DNA of 22,241 nucleotides from an uncultured Eggerthella sp. (GCA_902464295.1 CABQIW010000032.1:1-22241); one strand, 5' to 3'. Shown: positions 7,810 to 15,014, numbered from the stretch's first letter. Notes: generated by a model from the letters alone, not told the origin. Made by a program: numbers and translations.

Positions 7810-7989
7810 CGCTCCTCTTTCATGGCATAGCTTTCAAACCGCATCTGCGGCTTTTAGTGTTCTAGTTTAGCAAAAGCGCCGCGCGATTCGTCCGCTTGCA
7901 GGTGTGCACATTCCATTTGCGACAAATTTGCAATAAATCTACATCGTCTGCGCCCGTGAGCGCCTTTTGCAGCCCGTTTTTTCGCGCGT
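7810..7989 (-). other. 180-base gap between maf and hpt
   Basis: This is the largest gap inside the tilS-birA run and the likeliest place for an internal hpt-ftsH promoter. Minus-strand TTGCTA and TAAAAG boxes can be picked out but are weak. A short hairpin, CCGC-ATCT-GCGG (about 7842-7853), sits just before hpt. An imperfect TTGC...GCAA dyad occurs near 7917-7933. Nothing here is decisive. Confidence 0.3.
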
Positions 7990-8682
7990 TTACGCCTCTT
8001 TTTGCGTGATCTCGATCGGCACTTCCCTGCGCAAAAGATCGGGGAAATTCTCGAGCAGCTTATCGACAGGCAGCCCGACGATGTTGTTGTAATCGCCTTC
8101 ATAGCCTTCAACGAGCACCGCGCCCTTGCCCTGAATGCCGTAGGCACCTGCTTTGTCGATGGTCTCACCAGTTGCCACATACGCATTGATGTCTTCTTCG
8201 GTGAGCTCTTTGAAGGTGACTTGGCTCGTTTCCGTGAAGGTCCGGAAACCGATCGAAACGTTGCCGTCTCTCCCATTTTCCTCGGTCTCGTTCAAGAGCA
8301 TCATCCACACCGAAACGCCCGTGATGACCTGATGCGTCTTGCCGGAGAGCTTACGCAGCATCTCGCGTGCATGATCGGCCGAATAGGGCTTGCCGAAGAT
8401 CTCGCCATCGAGCACGACCATCGTGTCGGCGCCGATCACGAAGCCCAACCCCACCGGATTCTGCGCGAGCACCTCTTGAACGGCTGCGCCTGCTTTTCGC
8501 TCGGCAAGCTTCTTCACGGCCTCTTCGGGCTGCGCGAGTAGATCGGCATCGAGCGTTTCATCGACCGGTTCAGTGGGGGTGAACACACGGAACTGAACGC
8601 CTGCATCTTGAAGCAGCTGCTTTCGGCGTGGCGAATTCGATGCCAGGATGATGTTGATGGGAATGACGGGCTGTTGATCCAT
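7990..8682 (-). CDS. maf: Maf-family nucleoside triphosphate pyrophosphatase
   Basis: A 230-residue member of the Maf/YhdE family, which hydrolyses non-canonical or surplus nucleoside triphosphates (for example dTTP/UTP) to monophosphates. The family signature ASNSPRRKQLL is at residues 14-24. The metal-binding region GADTMVV is at 84-90, followed by G-K-P, and DKAGAYGIQG lies in the C-terminal half. Bacterial Maf proteins are usually 190-210 residues; the extra length is an insert around residues 130-150 and a short C-terminal extension. The ATG has a strong AAGGAG with 5-base spacing. It starts 38 bases after tilS on the same strand, so the pair is probably an operon. The exact substrate cannot be read from sequence. 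Confidence 0.94.
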   Translation of the reverse strand: MDQQPVIPINIILASNSPRRKQLLQDAGVQFRVFTPTEPVDETLDADLLAQPEEAVKKLAERKAGAAVQEVLAQNPVGLGFVIGADTMVVLDGEIFGKPYSADHAREMLRKLSGKTHQVITGVSVWMMLLNETEENGRDGNVSIGFRTFTETSQVTFKELTEEDINAYVATGETIDKAGAYGIQGKGAVLVEGYEGDYNNIVGLPVDKLLENFPDLLRREVPIEITQKEA

Positions 8683-8720
8683 GGGTTCTCCTTAAGGAAG
8701 CATTGATTGAAAAGTCTCGA

Positions 8721-9794
8721 TTAAGCGCGCTTGCGGCGCGTGCGAAAGCGCGCCATGGGTTCGATGCGCACACCCTGCTTGTTCGCGCTCACAGCAAGAT
8801 CGCCCTGGATGTTCACAACATAGCCGCTTTGCGGGCTGCCATCTTCGTCGAAGGCGCGCAGCACGGCTTCGATGGCCGCGCTCTCGATGCGCCCTTCGGA
8901 GCCGATGAGCGACTCGAGCACTGAGCGAATTGCGCGCCGCTTGAGCGGGAGTGCGAGCATGCCAAAGCTTGGAAGCAGCAACGTGTAGCCTTCTGCCTGT
9001 TCAGCATTATTCGCCAGCGCTTCTTCGGCGAGCGATTCCATGTAGTCGTCTTCGTCGGCAATGAGGTTCATCGTGCGACAGAGCGTGTCGAGCAATTGCG
9101 GGTTCTGCGCTTTCGCTGCAGGAACGATCTCGTGACGCACGTAGGAGCGAAAACGGTCGGTATGCGCGTTCGTCGCATCCTCACGCCAAAGATTGCCCTG
9201 TTCATCACGTACGACCACTTCACCACGAGTCGCGCGCTCTTCAAGATAGCAGCGCAGGCCAGCACGCGAGACATCCAAAAGCGGACGCACCACCGGCCCA
9301 TTGCGATAGAGCATAGAGCGAAAGCCGCCCGGTCCCGTGCCTTTTATCGAGCGCATATAGAAGTTCTCTACGCGGTCATCTTGCGTGTGCGCCGTGATGA
9401 TGCGCCCTTCAGCGATGGGCACCGCCGCGTGCATGCAGAGACTTTCGAGCGCCTCGCGCGCGGCAATGTAGCGCTCTTGGCGTCCGATGGCTTCAACGTT
9501 GCCCCCTGTTTCTCGGGCGAGCAGAGCAACGTCGACCTCGCAGCAGAAGAACGGAATATCGAGCGCTTCAGCAAGCGCAGCAACGAAGACCTGGTCATCT
9601 TCAGCATCGCGTCCGCGCAGTTTGTGATTCACGTGCAAACACGCAAGTGGTCCGACCAGCCCGCGTGCATGGAGGTCGGCCATGATGTAGGCAAGTGCCG
9701 TTGAATCCGAGCCGCCCGATACCATCAGAAGCGCTGGCGAAGCGGCATCGAAAAGCGCATGCTTGTCAATCGTATGTTCAATAGTCTCGATCAC
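8721..9794 (-). CDS. tilS: tRNA(Ile)-lysidine synthetase TilS
   Basis: A 357-residue ATP-pyrophosphatase-type enzyme that modifies C34 of tRNA-Ile(CAU) to lysidine so that it reads AUA codons. The PP-loop SGGSDS is at residues 26-31. HVNHKLRGRDAEDD follows near 54-67, and the family's TAHTQDDRVEN motif is near 144-154. The C-terminal part is only partly similar to longer TilS proteins, and it ends in a basic FRTRRKRA tail. The start is a GTG at 9792-9794, with AGAGGA about 8 bases upstream. A minus-strand TATAAT is found at 9838-9843, so tilS is probably the first gene of the run down to birA. Confidence 0.95.
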   Translation of the reverse strand: MIETIEHTIDKHALFDAASPALLMVSGGSDSTALAYIMADLHARGLVGPLACLHVNHKLRGRDAEDDQVFVAALAEALDIPFFCCEVDVALLARETGGNVEAIGRQERYIAAREALESLCMHAAVPIAEGRIITAHTQDDRVENFYMRSIKGTGPGGFRSMLYRNGPVVRPLLDVSRAGLRCYLEERATRGEVVVRDEQGNLWREDATNAHTDRFRSYVRHEIVPAAKAQNPQLLDTLCRTMNLIADEDDYMESLAEEALANNAEQAEGYTLLLPSFGMLALPLKRRAIRSVLESLIGSEGRIESAAIEAVLRAFDEDGSPQSGYVVNIQGDLAVSANKQGVRIEPMARFRTRRKRA

Positions 9795-9837
9795 CTGAAT
9801 GTCCTCTTACAATTTTGTTTCATTTGAGCACTTCATG

Positions 9838-9843
9838 ATTATA
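9838..9843 (-). promoter_or_regulatory. -10 box for the tilS run
   Basis: A perfect minus-strand TATAAT lies 44 bases before the tilS GTG start, in the gap shared with the divergent membrane gene at 9912. The hexamer at the expected -35 position (TAGCTT, 17-bp spacer) is poor, so only the -10 is supported. Confidence 0.45.
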
Positions 9844-9911
9844 GTTTCGCCTTCTCGCATAAGCTAGGAAAGCGTTCTCATAAGAATGACAGAAGAAAGT
9901 AGGTGAAGGCC

Positions 9912-10289
9912 ATGAATTTCGTACTTCGTGTGATCGGCATCTTCATTGCCGTCGCAGTCGCGGTGTGGCTCGTTCCTGGGATCGAAGTAGGCGGAACGGT
10001 GTCCACGTGGGCGAGCGTGCTCATCATCGCGCTCATCATTGCGCTGTTGAACATGACCATCAAACCCATATTGCAGCTGCTCGGGCTTCCTATATCGGTC
10101 ATTACGCTCGGCATCTTCTATATCATCATCAATACCGCGCTGCTCTATCTCGCTTCATGGTTGGCCAATGGGTTGTTCGGCATCGATTTCATCATCGCAA
10201 CCTTCGGCTCGGGGTTCGTTGCGAGCATCGTCATCTCGATCGTTTCGAGCATCATGAACGGGCTTTTGGGAGCGGATAGCTATCGATAA
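9912..10289 (+). CDS. Small four-helix membrane protein, 'phage holin family' type
   Basis: A 125-residue, very hydrophobic protein with four predicted helices: about 3-22, 31-52, 58-83 and 96-120. The pattern, with LLNMTIKPILQLLGLPI between helices 2 and 3 and TLGIFYIIINTALLYLASWL after it, matches the widespread family of short membrane proteins catalogued as 'phage holin family' (PF04020, YvlD-like). The database name does not imply phage origin, and nothing around it is phage-like. The ATG at 9912 is preferred because AGGTGA sits 6 bases before it; a GTG three codons upstream is possible. Its role is unknown; relatives are often linked to envelope stress. It is followed by a hairpin shared with the ferritin gene. 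Confidence 0.8.
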   Translation: MNFVLRVIGIFIAVAVAVWLVPGIEVGGTVSTWASVLIIALIIALLNMTIKPILQLLGLPISVITLGIFYIIINTALLYLASWLANGLFGIDFIIATFGSGFVASIVISIVSSIMNGLLGADSYR

Positions 10290-10297
10290 AGACTAAA

Positions 10298-10325
10298 GCA
10301 CCCCAGCGATTACGTGCTAGGGTGC
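10298..10325. terminator. Bidirectional terminator hairpin between membrane gene and ferritin
   Basis: GCACCC (10298-10303) pairs with GGGTGC (10320-10325), with AGC/GCT pairing inside. It lies between two convergent genes, 9 bases after one stop codon and 33 after the other. The T-tracts are short on both strands, so termination strength is uncertain. Confidence 0.6.
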
Positions 10326-10357
10326 CCTTAGATTAGCTTCGTCTTGCGCGATTAGAC

Positions 10358-10861
10358 TTAGGCAGCGGGTGCGGTGTAGACGCGTGCGGCGCATTCCTGA
10401 TCGAGGTCGTAGAGCGCTTTGGCATCGTTGCCGAAGAGCTTCATGCGCGTAAGCATGGTTTCAGCCGTGTCTTCCTCTTCGCCCTGCTCTTCGATGAACC
10501 AATCGAGGAATTTCATCGTGCGATAATCGTGCACTGCAAACGCCGCGCTGTAGATGTCGTTGATGAGCGACGTCACGTACTTCTCGTGCTCAAGGCCTGC
10601 CTCAAGCGGAGCAACATGGTCGGTGAACTTCTTATCGGGCTGAGCAATAGCTTCGAGCACCACCTTTTCACCGTTCTCATGCAAGTAGCTGCGGAACTTC
10701 AGCGCATGATCGCGCTCTTCCTGCGCCTGGATCATATACCAATTAGCAAAGCCAGTAAGCCCCTCTTCTTCATAGTAGTTCGCGAAATCCATGTAGAGGT
10801 AGGCTGAATAGAGTTCCTTGTTGATCTGGTCGTTGAGCAATTCGTAGACTTTTTTGTCCAT
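10358..10861 (-). CDS. ftn: Ferritin (iron storage)
   Basis: A 167-residue bacterial non-haem ferritin, which oxidises Fe2+ and stores it in a 24-mer shell. Ferroxidase-centre residues are visible: Glu16 in NDQINKELYSAYLY, Glu49 and His52 in QAQEERDHALKF, then a Glu near 93 (LEAGLEHEKYV) and the DWFIEEQGEEED segment near 123-134 with Gln and Glu ligands. There is no bacterioferritin-type haem Met. The ATG at 10859-10861 is chosen because MDKKVYELL is the normal ferritin N-terminus and AGAAGG precedes it; 20 more codons are open upstream but do not fit the family. It is divergent from a TetR-type regulator, which might control it, though that is inference. Confidence 0.95.
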   Translation of the reverse strand: MDKKVYELLNDQINKELYSAYLYMDFANYYEEEGLTGFANWYMIQAQEERDHALKFRSYLHENGEKVVLEAIAQPDKKFTDHVAPLEAGLEHEKYVTSLINDIYSAAFAVHDYRTMKFLDWFIEEQGEEEDTAETMLTRMKLFGNDAKALYDLDQECAARVYTAPAA

Positions 10862-10950
10862 CCTGAAGCCTTCTTTCCGTATAGGTCTACTGATCGGATG
10901 CCGGCACTGCCGCACACCCATATCTTATTGATTCTATGATAACGCCAAAT

Positions 10951-10979
10951 TTCGTCTAGCGCGTTCGTAGGGGTATAAT
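10951..10979 (+). promoter_or_regulatory. Promoter of the TetR-family gene
   Basis: A perfect TATAAT at 10974-10979 is preceded by TTCGTC at 10951-10956 with a 17-bp spacer. Transcription would start near 10986, giving a leader of about 40 bases to the ATG at 11025. The -35 is weak, which would suit a regulated or low-level promoter. Confidence 0.6.
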
Positions 10980-11024
10980 TACAAAAAGGCACATTCAGGA
11001 TTGCATCGTTGGAAGGTTGTTTTC

Positions 11025-11870
11025 ATGGCGAAGACTCGAAACGCACAAAAAACAGCTCCTAAGATCGATGCTTCTCATGCACGCATCATTCATCCTGCCG
11101 CTACCCCGAATTCGAAATCTTCAGCGAGATCAGGAGCTCAATCACGTGCGAATACGAGCACGAAGACCAAGAAGAGATCGAATGTGCGGTCGAACGCAAA
11201 GCAAAACCAGCGTGAGCAGATCATTGCGGTGGCAAACCGGCTCTTCCGCGAAAAGGGCTATCACAAGACATCGGTTTCGGAGATCGCCCACGAAGTAGGC
11301 ATGGATCAGTCATCCATCTATTACTGGTTCCCCTCAAAAGAGGCCATCCTTGAACATGTATGCGACCCCAATCGATCGCTCTCCGCACTGGACCATATCA
11401 TGAACGACATCGATGATCGCGTCGTTCAGCTCTATATGCTCATCTCCTACGACGTGGTGCGCAAGTGCAATCTTCCCTTCGACTTCATCGAGTTCGAAGG
11501 GCTTGTCTACGACCATCGCGATCGCTTCGAGGGATTTCTTACCAGATATCGTGAGTTCTACCAAGCCTTCGAGCGCACGATCTCACGCGGCATCGAAGAA
11601 GGCGTGTTCAACGATTGCTTAGTGGATGAACAAGTCGTGACCATCCTCTCGATCACCGAAGGCATCCAGCACCATTACCACGCAAAGCTGCGCGGCAATC
11701 TCATTCTGGTTTCATGCGACTACGAAGTGAAGGACCACGAGCCAGAGGCTATCGGACACATGGCTGCGCGCACGATCATCCCCAGCATGCTCGCTACACC
11801 ACAAAGTCTCGACGAGATCCGTTCGAAAGCGATCGCAATACTGGAGAAGCTCGGACTCCCTAGAGCCTAG
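11025..11870 (+). CDS. TetR/AcrR-family transcriptional regulator with basic N-terminal tail
   Basis: A 281-residue regulator. The TetR helix-turn-helix is at about residues 62-108: REQIIAVANRLFREKGYHKT, then SVSEIAHEVGMDQSSIYYWF. Residues 110-281 form the helical ligand-binding and dimerisation domain. Unusually, about 60 residues of low-complexity, Lys/Arg/Ser/Ala/Asn-rich sequence precede the HTH; TetR proteins usually begin within 5-20 residues of it. The ATG at 11025 has GGAAGG 8 bases upstream and a good promoter, so the tail appears to be really translated. It is divergent from ferritin and tail-to-tail with a HAD phosphatase gene, overlapping it by the four bases CTAG. Ligand and targets are unknown. 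Confidence 0.9.
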   Translation: MAKTRNAQKTAPKIDASHARIIHPAATPNSKSSARSGAQSRANTSTKTKKRSNVRSNAKQNQREQIIAVANRLFREKGYHKTSVSEIAHEVGMDQSSIYYWFPSKEAILEHVCDPNRSLSALDHIMNDIDDRVVQLYMLISYDVVRKCNLPFDFIEFEGLVYDHRDRFEGFLTRYREFYQAFERTISRGIEEGVFNDCLVDEQVVTILSITEGIQHHYHAKLRGNLILVSCDYEVKDHEPEAIGHMAARTIIPSMLATPQSLDEIRSKAIAILEKLGLPRA

Positions 11871-12547
11871 TTCTTCTGCTCGTTCTTGACTGGGTATGCT
11901 TCCAACGTTGCGAGCGATAGCTCGTTGAATCCTCGCACGACGATATCGGCTTCTTGCTGCCATTCTTCAAAGGTGTAGCCTTCGTGCGGATCGAAGATCC
12001 CGACGGTGGGATACCCTGCGTTATGAAGTACCTGAAGCGCGTAAAACGAATCGTCAAAGCCCCAAGTAGCTTCTTTTGGTGTTGCCATGATCCGGCGTGC
12101 TTCTTCGAAAATGCCTGGCTGGCGTTTTGTGGTGCCCAAGTCCTCGACCGAAAGCACCGCCTCGAAATACGGGAGTAAACCGAGTGCTTTAAGGGCTGTT
12201 TGCAGATACAGCTGAGGACTTGACGATGCAACGGTCAACTTAACGTCTGCGCGTTTGCAGCTCTCAAGAAAGGTTTCAACCCCAGGAAGAGCATTCGAGC
12301 GCGAAAGAGCTTCGACCATATACTCGTCCATGAGGTTTCGCACCGCACGGGCATCCTTCCCTAGGCCGAAACGCCCATGGAACCACTGTGCGATCTCATC
12401 GAGCGACATCGGAATAAGCTGCTTGCGATCTTCAAGCGTGACGGTCGCCTGCGCTTCACGGGCAAGAACGCCCTCGAGATCGTGCCACGCATCGATCGAA
12501 TCGACGAGCGTTCCGTCAAAATCAAGGATTGCGCCTTCAAATGCCAT
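11867..12547 (-). CDS. HAD-superfamily phosphatase (beta-phosphoglucomutase/PGP-like)
   Basis: A 226-residue haloacid-dehalogenase hydrolase with a small helical cap. Motif I is LDFDGTLVD with nucleophile Asp9 and Asp11. Motif II is the VASSSP segment (106-111). Motif III is Lys141 in TTKRQPG, and motif IV is GFDDSF with Asp165 and Asp166. All catalytic residues are present. The cap insert between motifs I and II places it with beta-phosphoglucomutase and phosphoglycolate-phosphatase-like enzymes; the substrate cannot be read. Its ATG shares one base with the stop of the upstream aminotransferase (TAATG), so the two are probably translated together. The 3' end overlaps the TetR gene by four bases. 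Confidence 0.92.
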   Translation of the reverse strand: MAFEGAILDFDGTLVDSIDAWHDLEGVLAREAQATVTLEDRKQLIPMSLDEIAQWFHGRFGLGKDARAVRNLMDEYMVEALSRSNALPGVETFLESCKRADVKLTVASSSPQLYLQTALKALGLLPYFEAVLSVEDLGTTKRQPGIFEEARRIMATPKEATWGFDDSFYALQVLHNAGYPTVGIFDPHEGYTFEEWQQEADIVVRGFNELSLATLEAYPVKNEQKN

Positions 12548-13725
12548 TATTCGTAATCAGCTTTCAATGCAGCGAATGCCGGGATCGAATGTTCGATCGT
12601 GCTCTTATCGATGCAATAGCCTGCTCGTACCCAGCCGCCTACGCCAAAGCTATCCGAAGGAACGAGCAACAGCTCATGCTCTTTGGCTTTGTTCGAGAAC
12701 GCCTGCGCATCAGGTTCGAGCGCCTTGATCCACAAATAGAACGCACCATCGGGCTCGATGTATTCGTAGCCAAGCTCGTCGAGCGCATGAGTGAGAATCT
12801 CGCGATTCACCGCATAGGCCTCCACATTCGTGGGCTCATCTACGCAGCGCTCGATAACGCGCTGGAAGAAGACCGGCGCGCAAATGTAGCCAAGTGAACG
12901 ACCAGCGCCACATACCGCCAAATAGACTTCGCGGGAATCATGGACCTCGTTCGGAACGAGCACATAGCCGATGCGATCGCCCGGCAAAGAAAGCGACTTC
13001 GACCAGGAATAACATACCAGCGTGTTGGGATAGATCGCGGGGACCCACGGCACTTCAACGCCATAGGTAAGCTCGCGATAAGGCTCATCGGAGATGAGGT
13101 AGATATCATGATCGAACTTCTGCTCAGCTTGGACGAGCACGTCTGCGAGGCCTTCGAGCGTTTCACGCGTATAGACGGTGCCGACCGGATTGTTCGGCGT
13201 GTTGATGACTACCGCCTTCGTCTTCTCCGTGATCGCCTGCTCGAGCGCATCGAGATCGATCTGGAAGTTGTCTTCGCGCGCCGGAACCTCAACGCACACG
13301 CCACCCGCAAATTCGATCCAAATGCGGTATTCAGGGAAGTAGGGCGCGATGACGATGATCTCGTCACCCGGCTCGATGAGCGCCGTGAAGCAAGCCGAAA
13401 GGCATGCTGCTGCACCCATGGTGAGGTAGAGGTTATCGGCTGTGTAGTGGGTGCCGAAACGCTTGTTCAGGTTCTCAGCGATCGCCGTGCGCGTCGATTC
13501 GAGGCCTTGTGCCGCGGAATAAGCGTGCAGTTGCGCAGGCGCCATATCTGCCAATTCGCGAATAGTCTCTGCGACCGAATCGGGAGCTGGAACTGAAGGG
13601 TTACCGATGCTGAAATCGAACACCTTATCTTCGCCGATCTGGTCTTTTCGTTCCATGCCGTAGGCAAACAGCTCACGAATTGCCGACGGAGCATTGCCGC
13701 GCTCGTACATCGTTTCGTTATACAT
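12547..13725 (-). CDS. Pyridoxal-phosphate aminotransferase, class I/II
   Basis: A 392-residue fold-type I aminotransferase. PLP-binding features: the Schiff-base Lys243 in SWSKSLSLPGDR, Asp213 in LISDEPYR, Asn178 in INTPNNPVG and Arg251 for the phosphate. GGWVRAGYC near the C-terminus supplies the substrate-carboxylate Arg. Length and motifs fit the aspartate/tyrosine/alanine-type group, but the amino donor is not clear. The ATG at 13723-13725 has AAGGGG 7 bases upstream; a second ATG five codons on is less likely. Its stop overlaps the start of the HAD gene by one base. The pairing with a phosphatase might suggest a small-molecule pathway, though I cannot name one. Confidence 0.92.
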   Translation of the reverse strand: MYNETMYERGNAPSAIRELFAYGMERKDQIGEDKVFDFSIGNPSVPAPDSVAETIRELADMAPAQLHAYSAAQGLESTRTAIAENLNKRFGTHYTADNLYLTMGAAACLSACFTALIEPGDEIIVIAPYFPEYRIWIEFAGGVCVEVPAREDNFQIDLDALEQAITEKTKAVVINTPNNPVGTVYTRETLEGLADVLVQAEQKFDHDIYLISDEPYRELTYGVEVPWVPAIYPNTLVCYSWSKSLSLPGDRIGYVLVPNEVHDSREVYLAVCGAGRSLGYICAPVFFQRVIERCVDEPTNVEAYAVNREILTHALDELGYEYIEPDGAFYLWIKALEPDAQAFSNKAKEHELLLVPSDSFGVGGWVRAGYCIDKSTIEHSIPAFAALKADYE

Positions 13726-13772
13726 CGTTATCCCCTTGCGTTCGAATCGCGATTATCATTCACTGGCTATTA

Positions 13773-13802
13773 TGGCAGAAAGCGCTTTGGCCGGCGCAAC
13801 AA
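13773..13802 (-). promoter_or_regulatory. Possible aminotransferase promoter with AAAGCGCTTT palindrome
   Basis: On the minus strand TTGCGC and CATAAT flank a spacer of about 19 bases that contains a perfect 10-bp palindrome, AAAGCGCTTT (13779-13788). A palindrome between the -35 and -10 is a plausible operator. Both boxes are imperfect. The rest of the 269-base gap 13726-13994 holds only the tRNA promoter and no visible gene. Confidence 0.3.
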
Positions 13803-13953
13803 GGCGCGTAGATTGTCCGTGGATGAACAGAATAGAGCCACCCTTAGTCTTGTTTGTTCGCAGCACCATCCCGCTCTGTTTTGCACGAGCTCTCAACGTA
13901 TGAGCGCGAGCCCACTATTCACCCTTCTATAACGCCATTTTGCTGAGCGGCGC

Positions 13954-13982
13954 TTTATGCAAGAGAGCGAATCCGCTATAAT
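13954..13982 (+). promoter_or_regulatory. tRNA-Leu promoter
   Basis: A perfect TATAAT (13977-13982) lies 12 bases before the tRNA 5' end. The hexamer TTTATG (13954-13959) is in the -35 position with a 17-bp spacer and is a weak match. Confidence 0.6.
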
Positions 13983-13994
13983 GAATCTTCGCTT

Positions 13995-14078
13995 GCCCGA
14001 GTGGCGGAATGGCAGACGCGGCGGTCTCAAAAACCGTTGTCGAAAGACGTGCGAGTTCAAATCTCGCCTCGGGCACCA
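13995..14078 (+). tRNA. tRNA-Leu (anticodon CAA)
   Basis: A class II tRNA with a long variable arm. The acceptor stem GCCCGAG (13995-14001) pairs with CTCGGGC (14068-14074), followed by discriminator A and an encoded CCA (14076-14078). The anticodon stem CGGT/ACCG encloses the loop CTCAAAA, giving anticodon CAA for UUG codons. The T-arm contains GAGTTCAAATCTC, and the variable arm GTTGTCGAAAGACG is typical of tRNA-Leu. It is a single-gene unit with its own promoter and a strong terminator. Confidence 0.97.
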
Positions 14079-14088
14079 GCTAAGCATC

Positions 14089-14113
14089 AAGCTCCCTTCT
14101 GGGGAGCTTTTTT
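14089..14113 (+). terminator. Intrinsic terminator of tRNA-Leu
   Basis: AGCTCCC (14090-14096) pairs with GGGAGCT (14102-14108) around a short loop and is followed at once by a run of Ts (TTTTTTG). The stem begins 11 bases after the tRNA CCA. From here to 14219 I see no gene. Confidence 0.9.
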
Positions 14114-14219
14114 GTTGCAGACGCTTTCTTGCTCACAAGTTTTCCCTGATGAGAGAAAGATCATCGATGGAACACTGAGAAATATAGCGAACTTTCAAGA
14201 ACGCTCCGATGCGCTTCAT

Positions 14220-14708
14220 TCATACAAACAGGCCCGTCATGATGCCCAAGCAGAGCGCGGGACCGAAGGGAAAGGTGCGATCCTTTGCGAAGATGCGAAA
14301 GCACACGCCCAACACCACCCCGGCCAACGAAGCGATGAGGAGCGCCGTGAAAGCTTGCTGGAGATCGAGGAATAAACAGCCTACCGCCAGCAGCTTCACA
14401 TCTCCCCACCCTAAGCTTTCTTGCTGGGTGCGCTGCTCCAAAATCCGCTTCAGCACGACCAGCGCGAACGTTATCTCTATCGAAACGACGCCTGAAGTGG
14501 CAAGTGACGCAAACGCCGCGGAGGCGCTTCCCCACAAAGCATCGAAGGCAGCAACAACGAGACGCAAGGCCAAAAGGGCAAGCACGTATTCATTCGGGAT
14601 GCGGCGCGTTCGAAGATCGATAACCGAGACCGCAATGAGCACTGCGGCGATGACAAGATAGACCGCCAATCCCACTACGATCTGAAAGAGAGATACTGAA
14701 ATGTCCAT
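14220..14708 (-). CDS. Half-size type IV prepilin peptidase (A24 family)
   Basis: A 162-residue polytopic membrane aspartic protease of the A24 (GxGD) family. The first catalytic Asp lies in VIDLRTRRIPN (about 29-39) and the second in GWGDVK (about 99-104). The conserved FPFGPAL is near the C-terminus. It contains only the protease half and lacks the N-terminal cysteine-rich methyltransferase domain of full PilD, as in TadV/CpaA-type enzymes that process Flp or pseudo-pilins. I start at the ATG at 14706-14708, with AAGGAG about 10 bases upstream; the frame is open to an ATG at 14744. No pilin, ATPase or secretion genes are adjacent, so its substrates are encoded elsewhere. Confidence 0.87.
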   Translation of the reverse strand: MDISVSLFQIVVGLAVYLVIAAVLIAVSVIDLRTRRIPNEYVLALLALRLVVAAFDALWGSASAAFASLATSGVVSIEITFALVVLKRILEQRTQQESLGWGDVKLLAVGCLFLDLQQAFTALLIASLAGVVLGVCFRIFAKDRTFPFGPALCLGIMTGLFV

Positions 14709-14748
14709 GCGCGCATGGCTCCTTCCTGCACCTCTCTGTATCATTCAC

Positions 14749-14926
14749 TCGCTACCCTCACCCTTCCCTTGCTCAGGCGGGAATGCTCCGTGGGTCGAAA
14801 CCCTCAAACAGCAAGCCTGCGGGGAAACCCACCATTAAGGGAGACCATCCGTATCGACTGAGCTAAATGGCACGACCCAGGTACGAGATAAAAACGGGAG
14901 GCACTCATAACAAGCACCTCCCGTTT
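14749..14926 (+). ncRNA. Candidate structured non-coding RNA (rod-shaped, possibly 6S-like)
   Basis: In a 306-base gap without genes, the sequence can fold into one long interrupted rod. A closing stem, CTCG(c)TACC (14748-14756) with GGTACGAG (14880-14887), encloses a large bubble of about 14-16 bases per side. A 6-bp stem GCTCAG/CTGAGC (14771-14776/14858-14863) follows, then a second internal loop, CTCC/GGAG and GTGGGT/ACCCAC (14790-14795/14827-14832), and an apical hairpin. A TATCAT box (14739-14744) and the terminator hairpin at 14892-14926 would frame a transcript of about 180 bases. Stem, open bubble and apical stem in that order resemble 6S RNA, but I cannot confirm the family. The minus strand would fold similarly. 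Confidence 0.4.
14892..14926 (-). terminator. Terminator of the aldolase gene, probably bidirectional
   Basis: A perfect 10-bp inverted repeat, AAACGGGAGG (14892-14901) and CCTCCCGTTT (14917-14926). On the minus strand the stem runs into TTTTTATC, a good intrinsic terminator about 90 bases after the aldolase stop. On the plus strand it ends in CGTTTAGATT, weaker, and could end the candidate RNA. Confidence 0.8.
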
Positions 14927-15014
14927 AGATTGTATCCGCCGAACAAATCCGGCTTCGAGCACCTTTAGAGCAAATGCCCTTGCTCAGATAGCGCTCGCTG
15001 TGCGTTTCAGCAGT

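Noticed and set aside
9912..10289. Possible prophage because of a 'phage holin family' protein
   Set aside because: This family is a chromosomal membrane protein family despite its name, and no integrase, capsid, lysin or attachment repeats are nearby.
14761..14880. A second tRNA or tRNA-Sec on either strand
   Set aside because: TAGCTCAGT and GGTTTCGACC-like pieces occur on the minus strand, but there is no matching acceptor stem, D-stem closure or anticodon arm.
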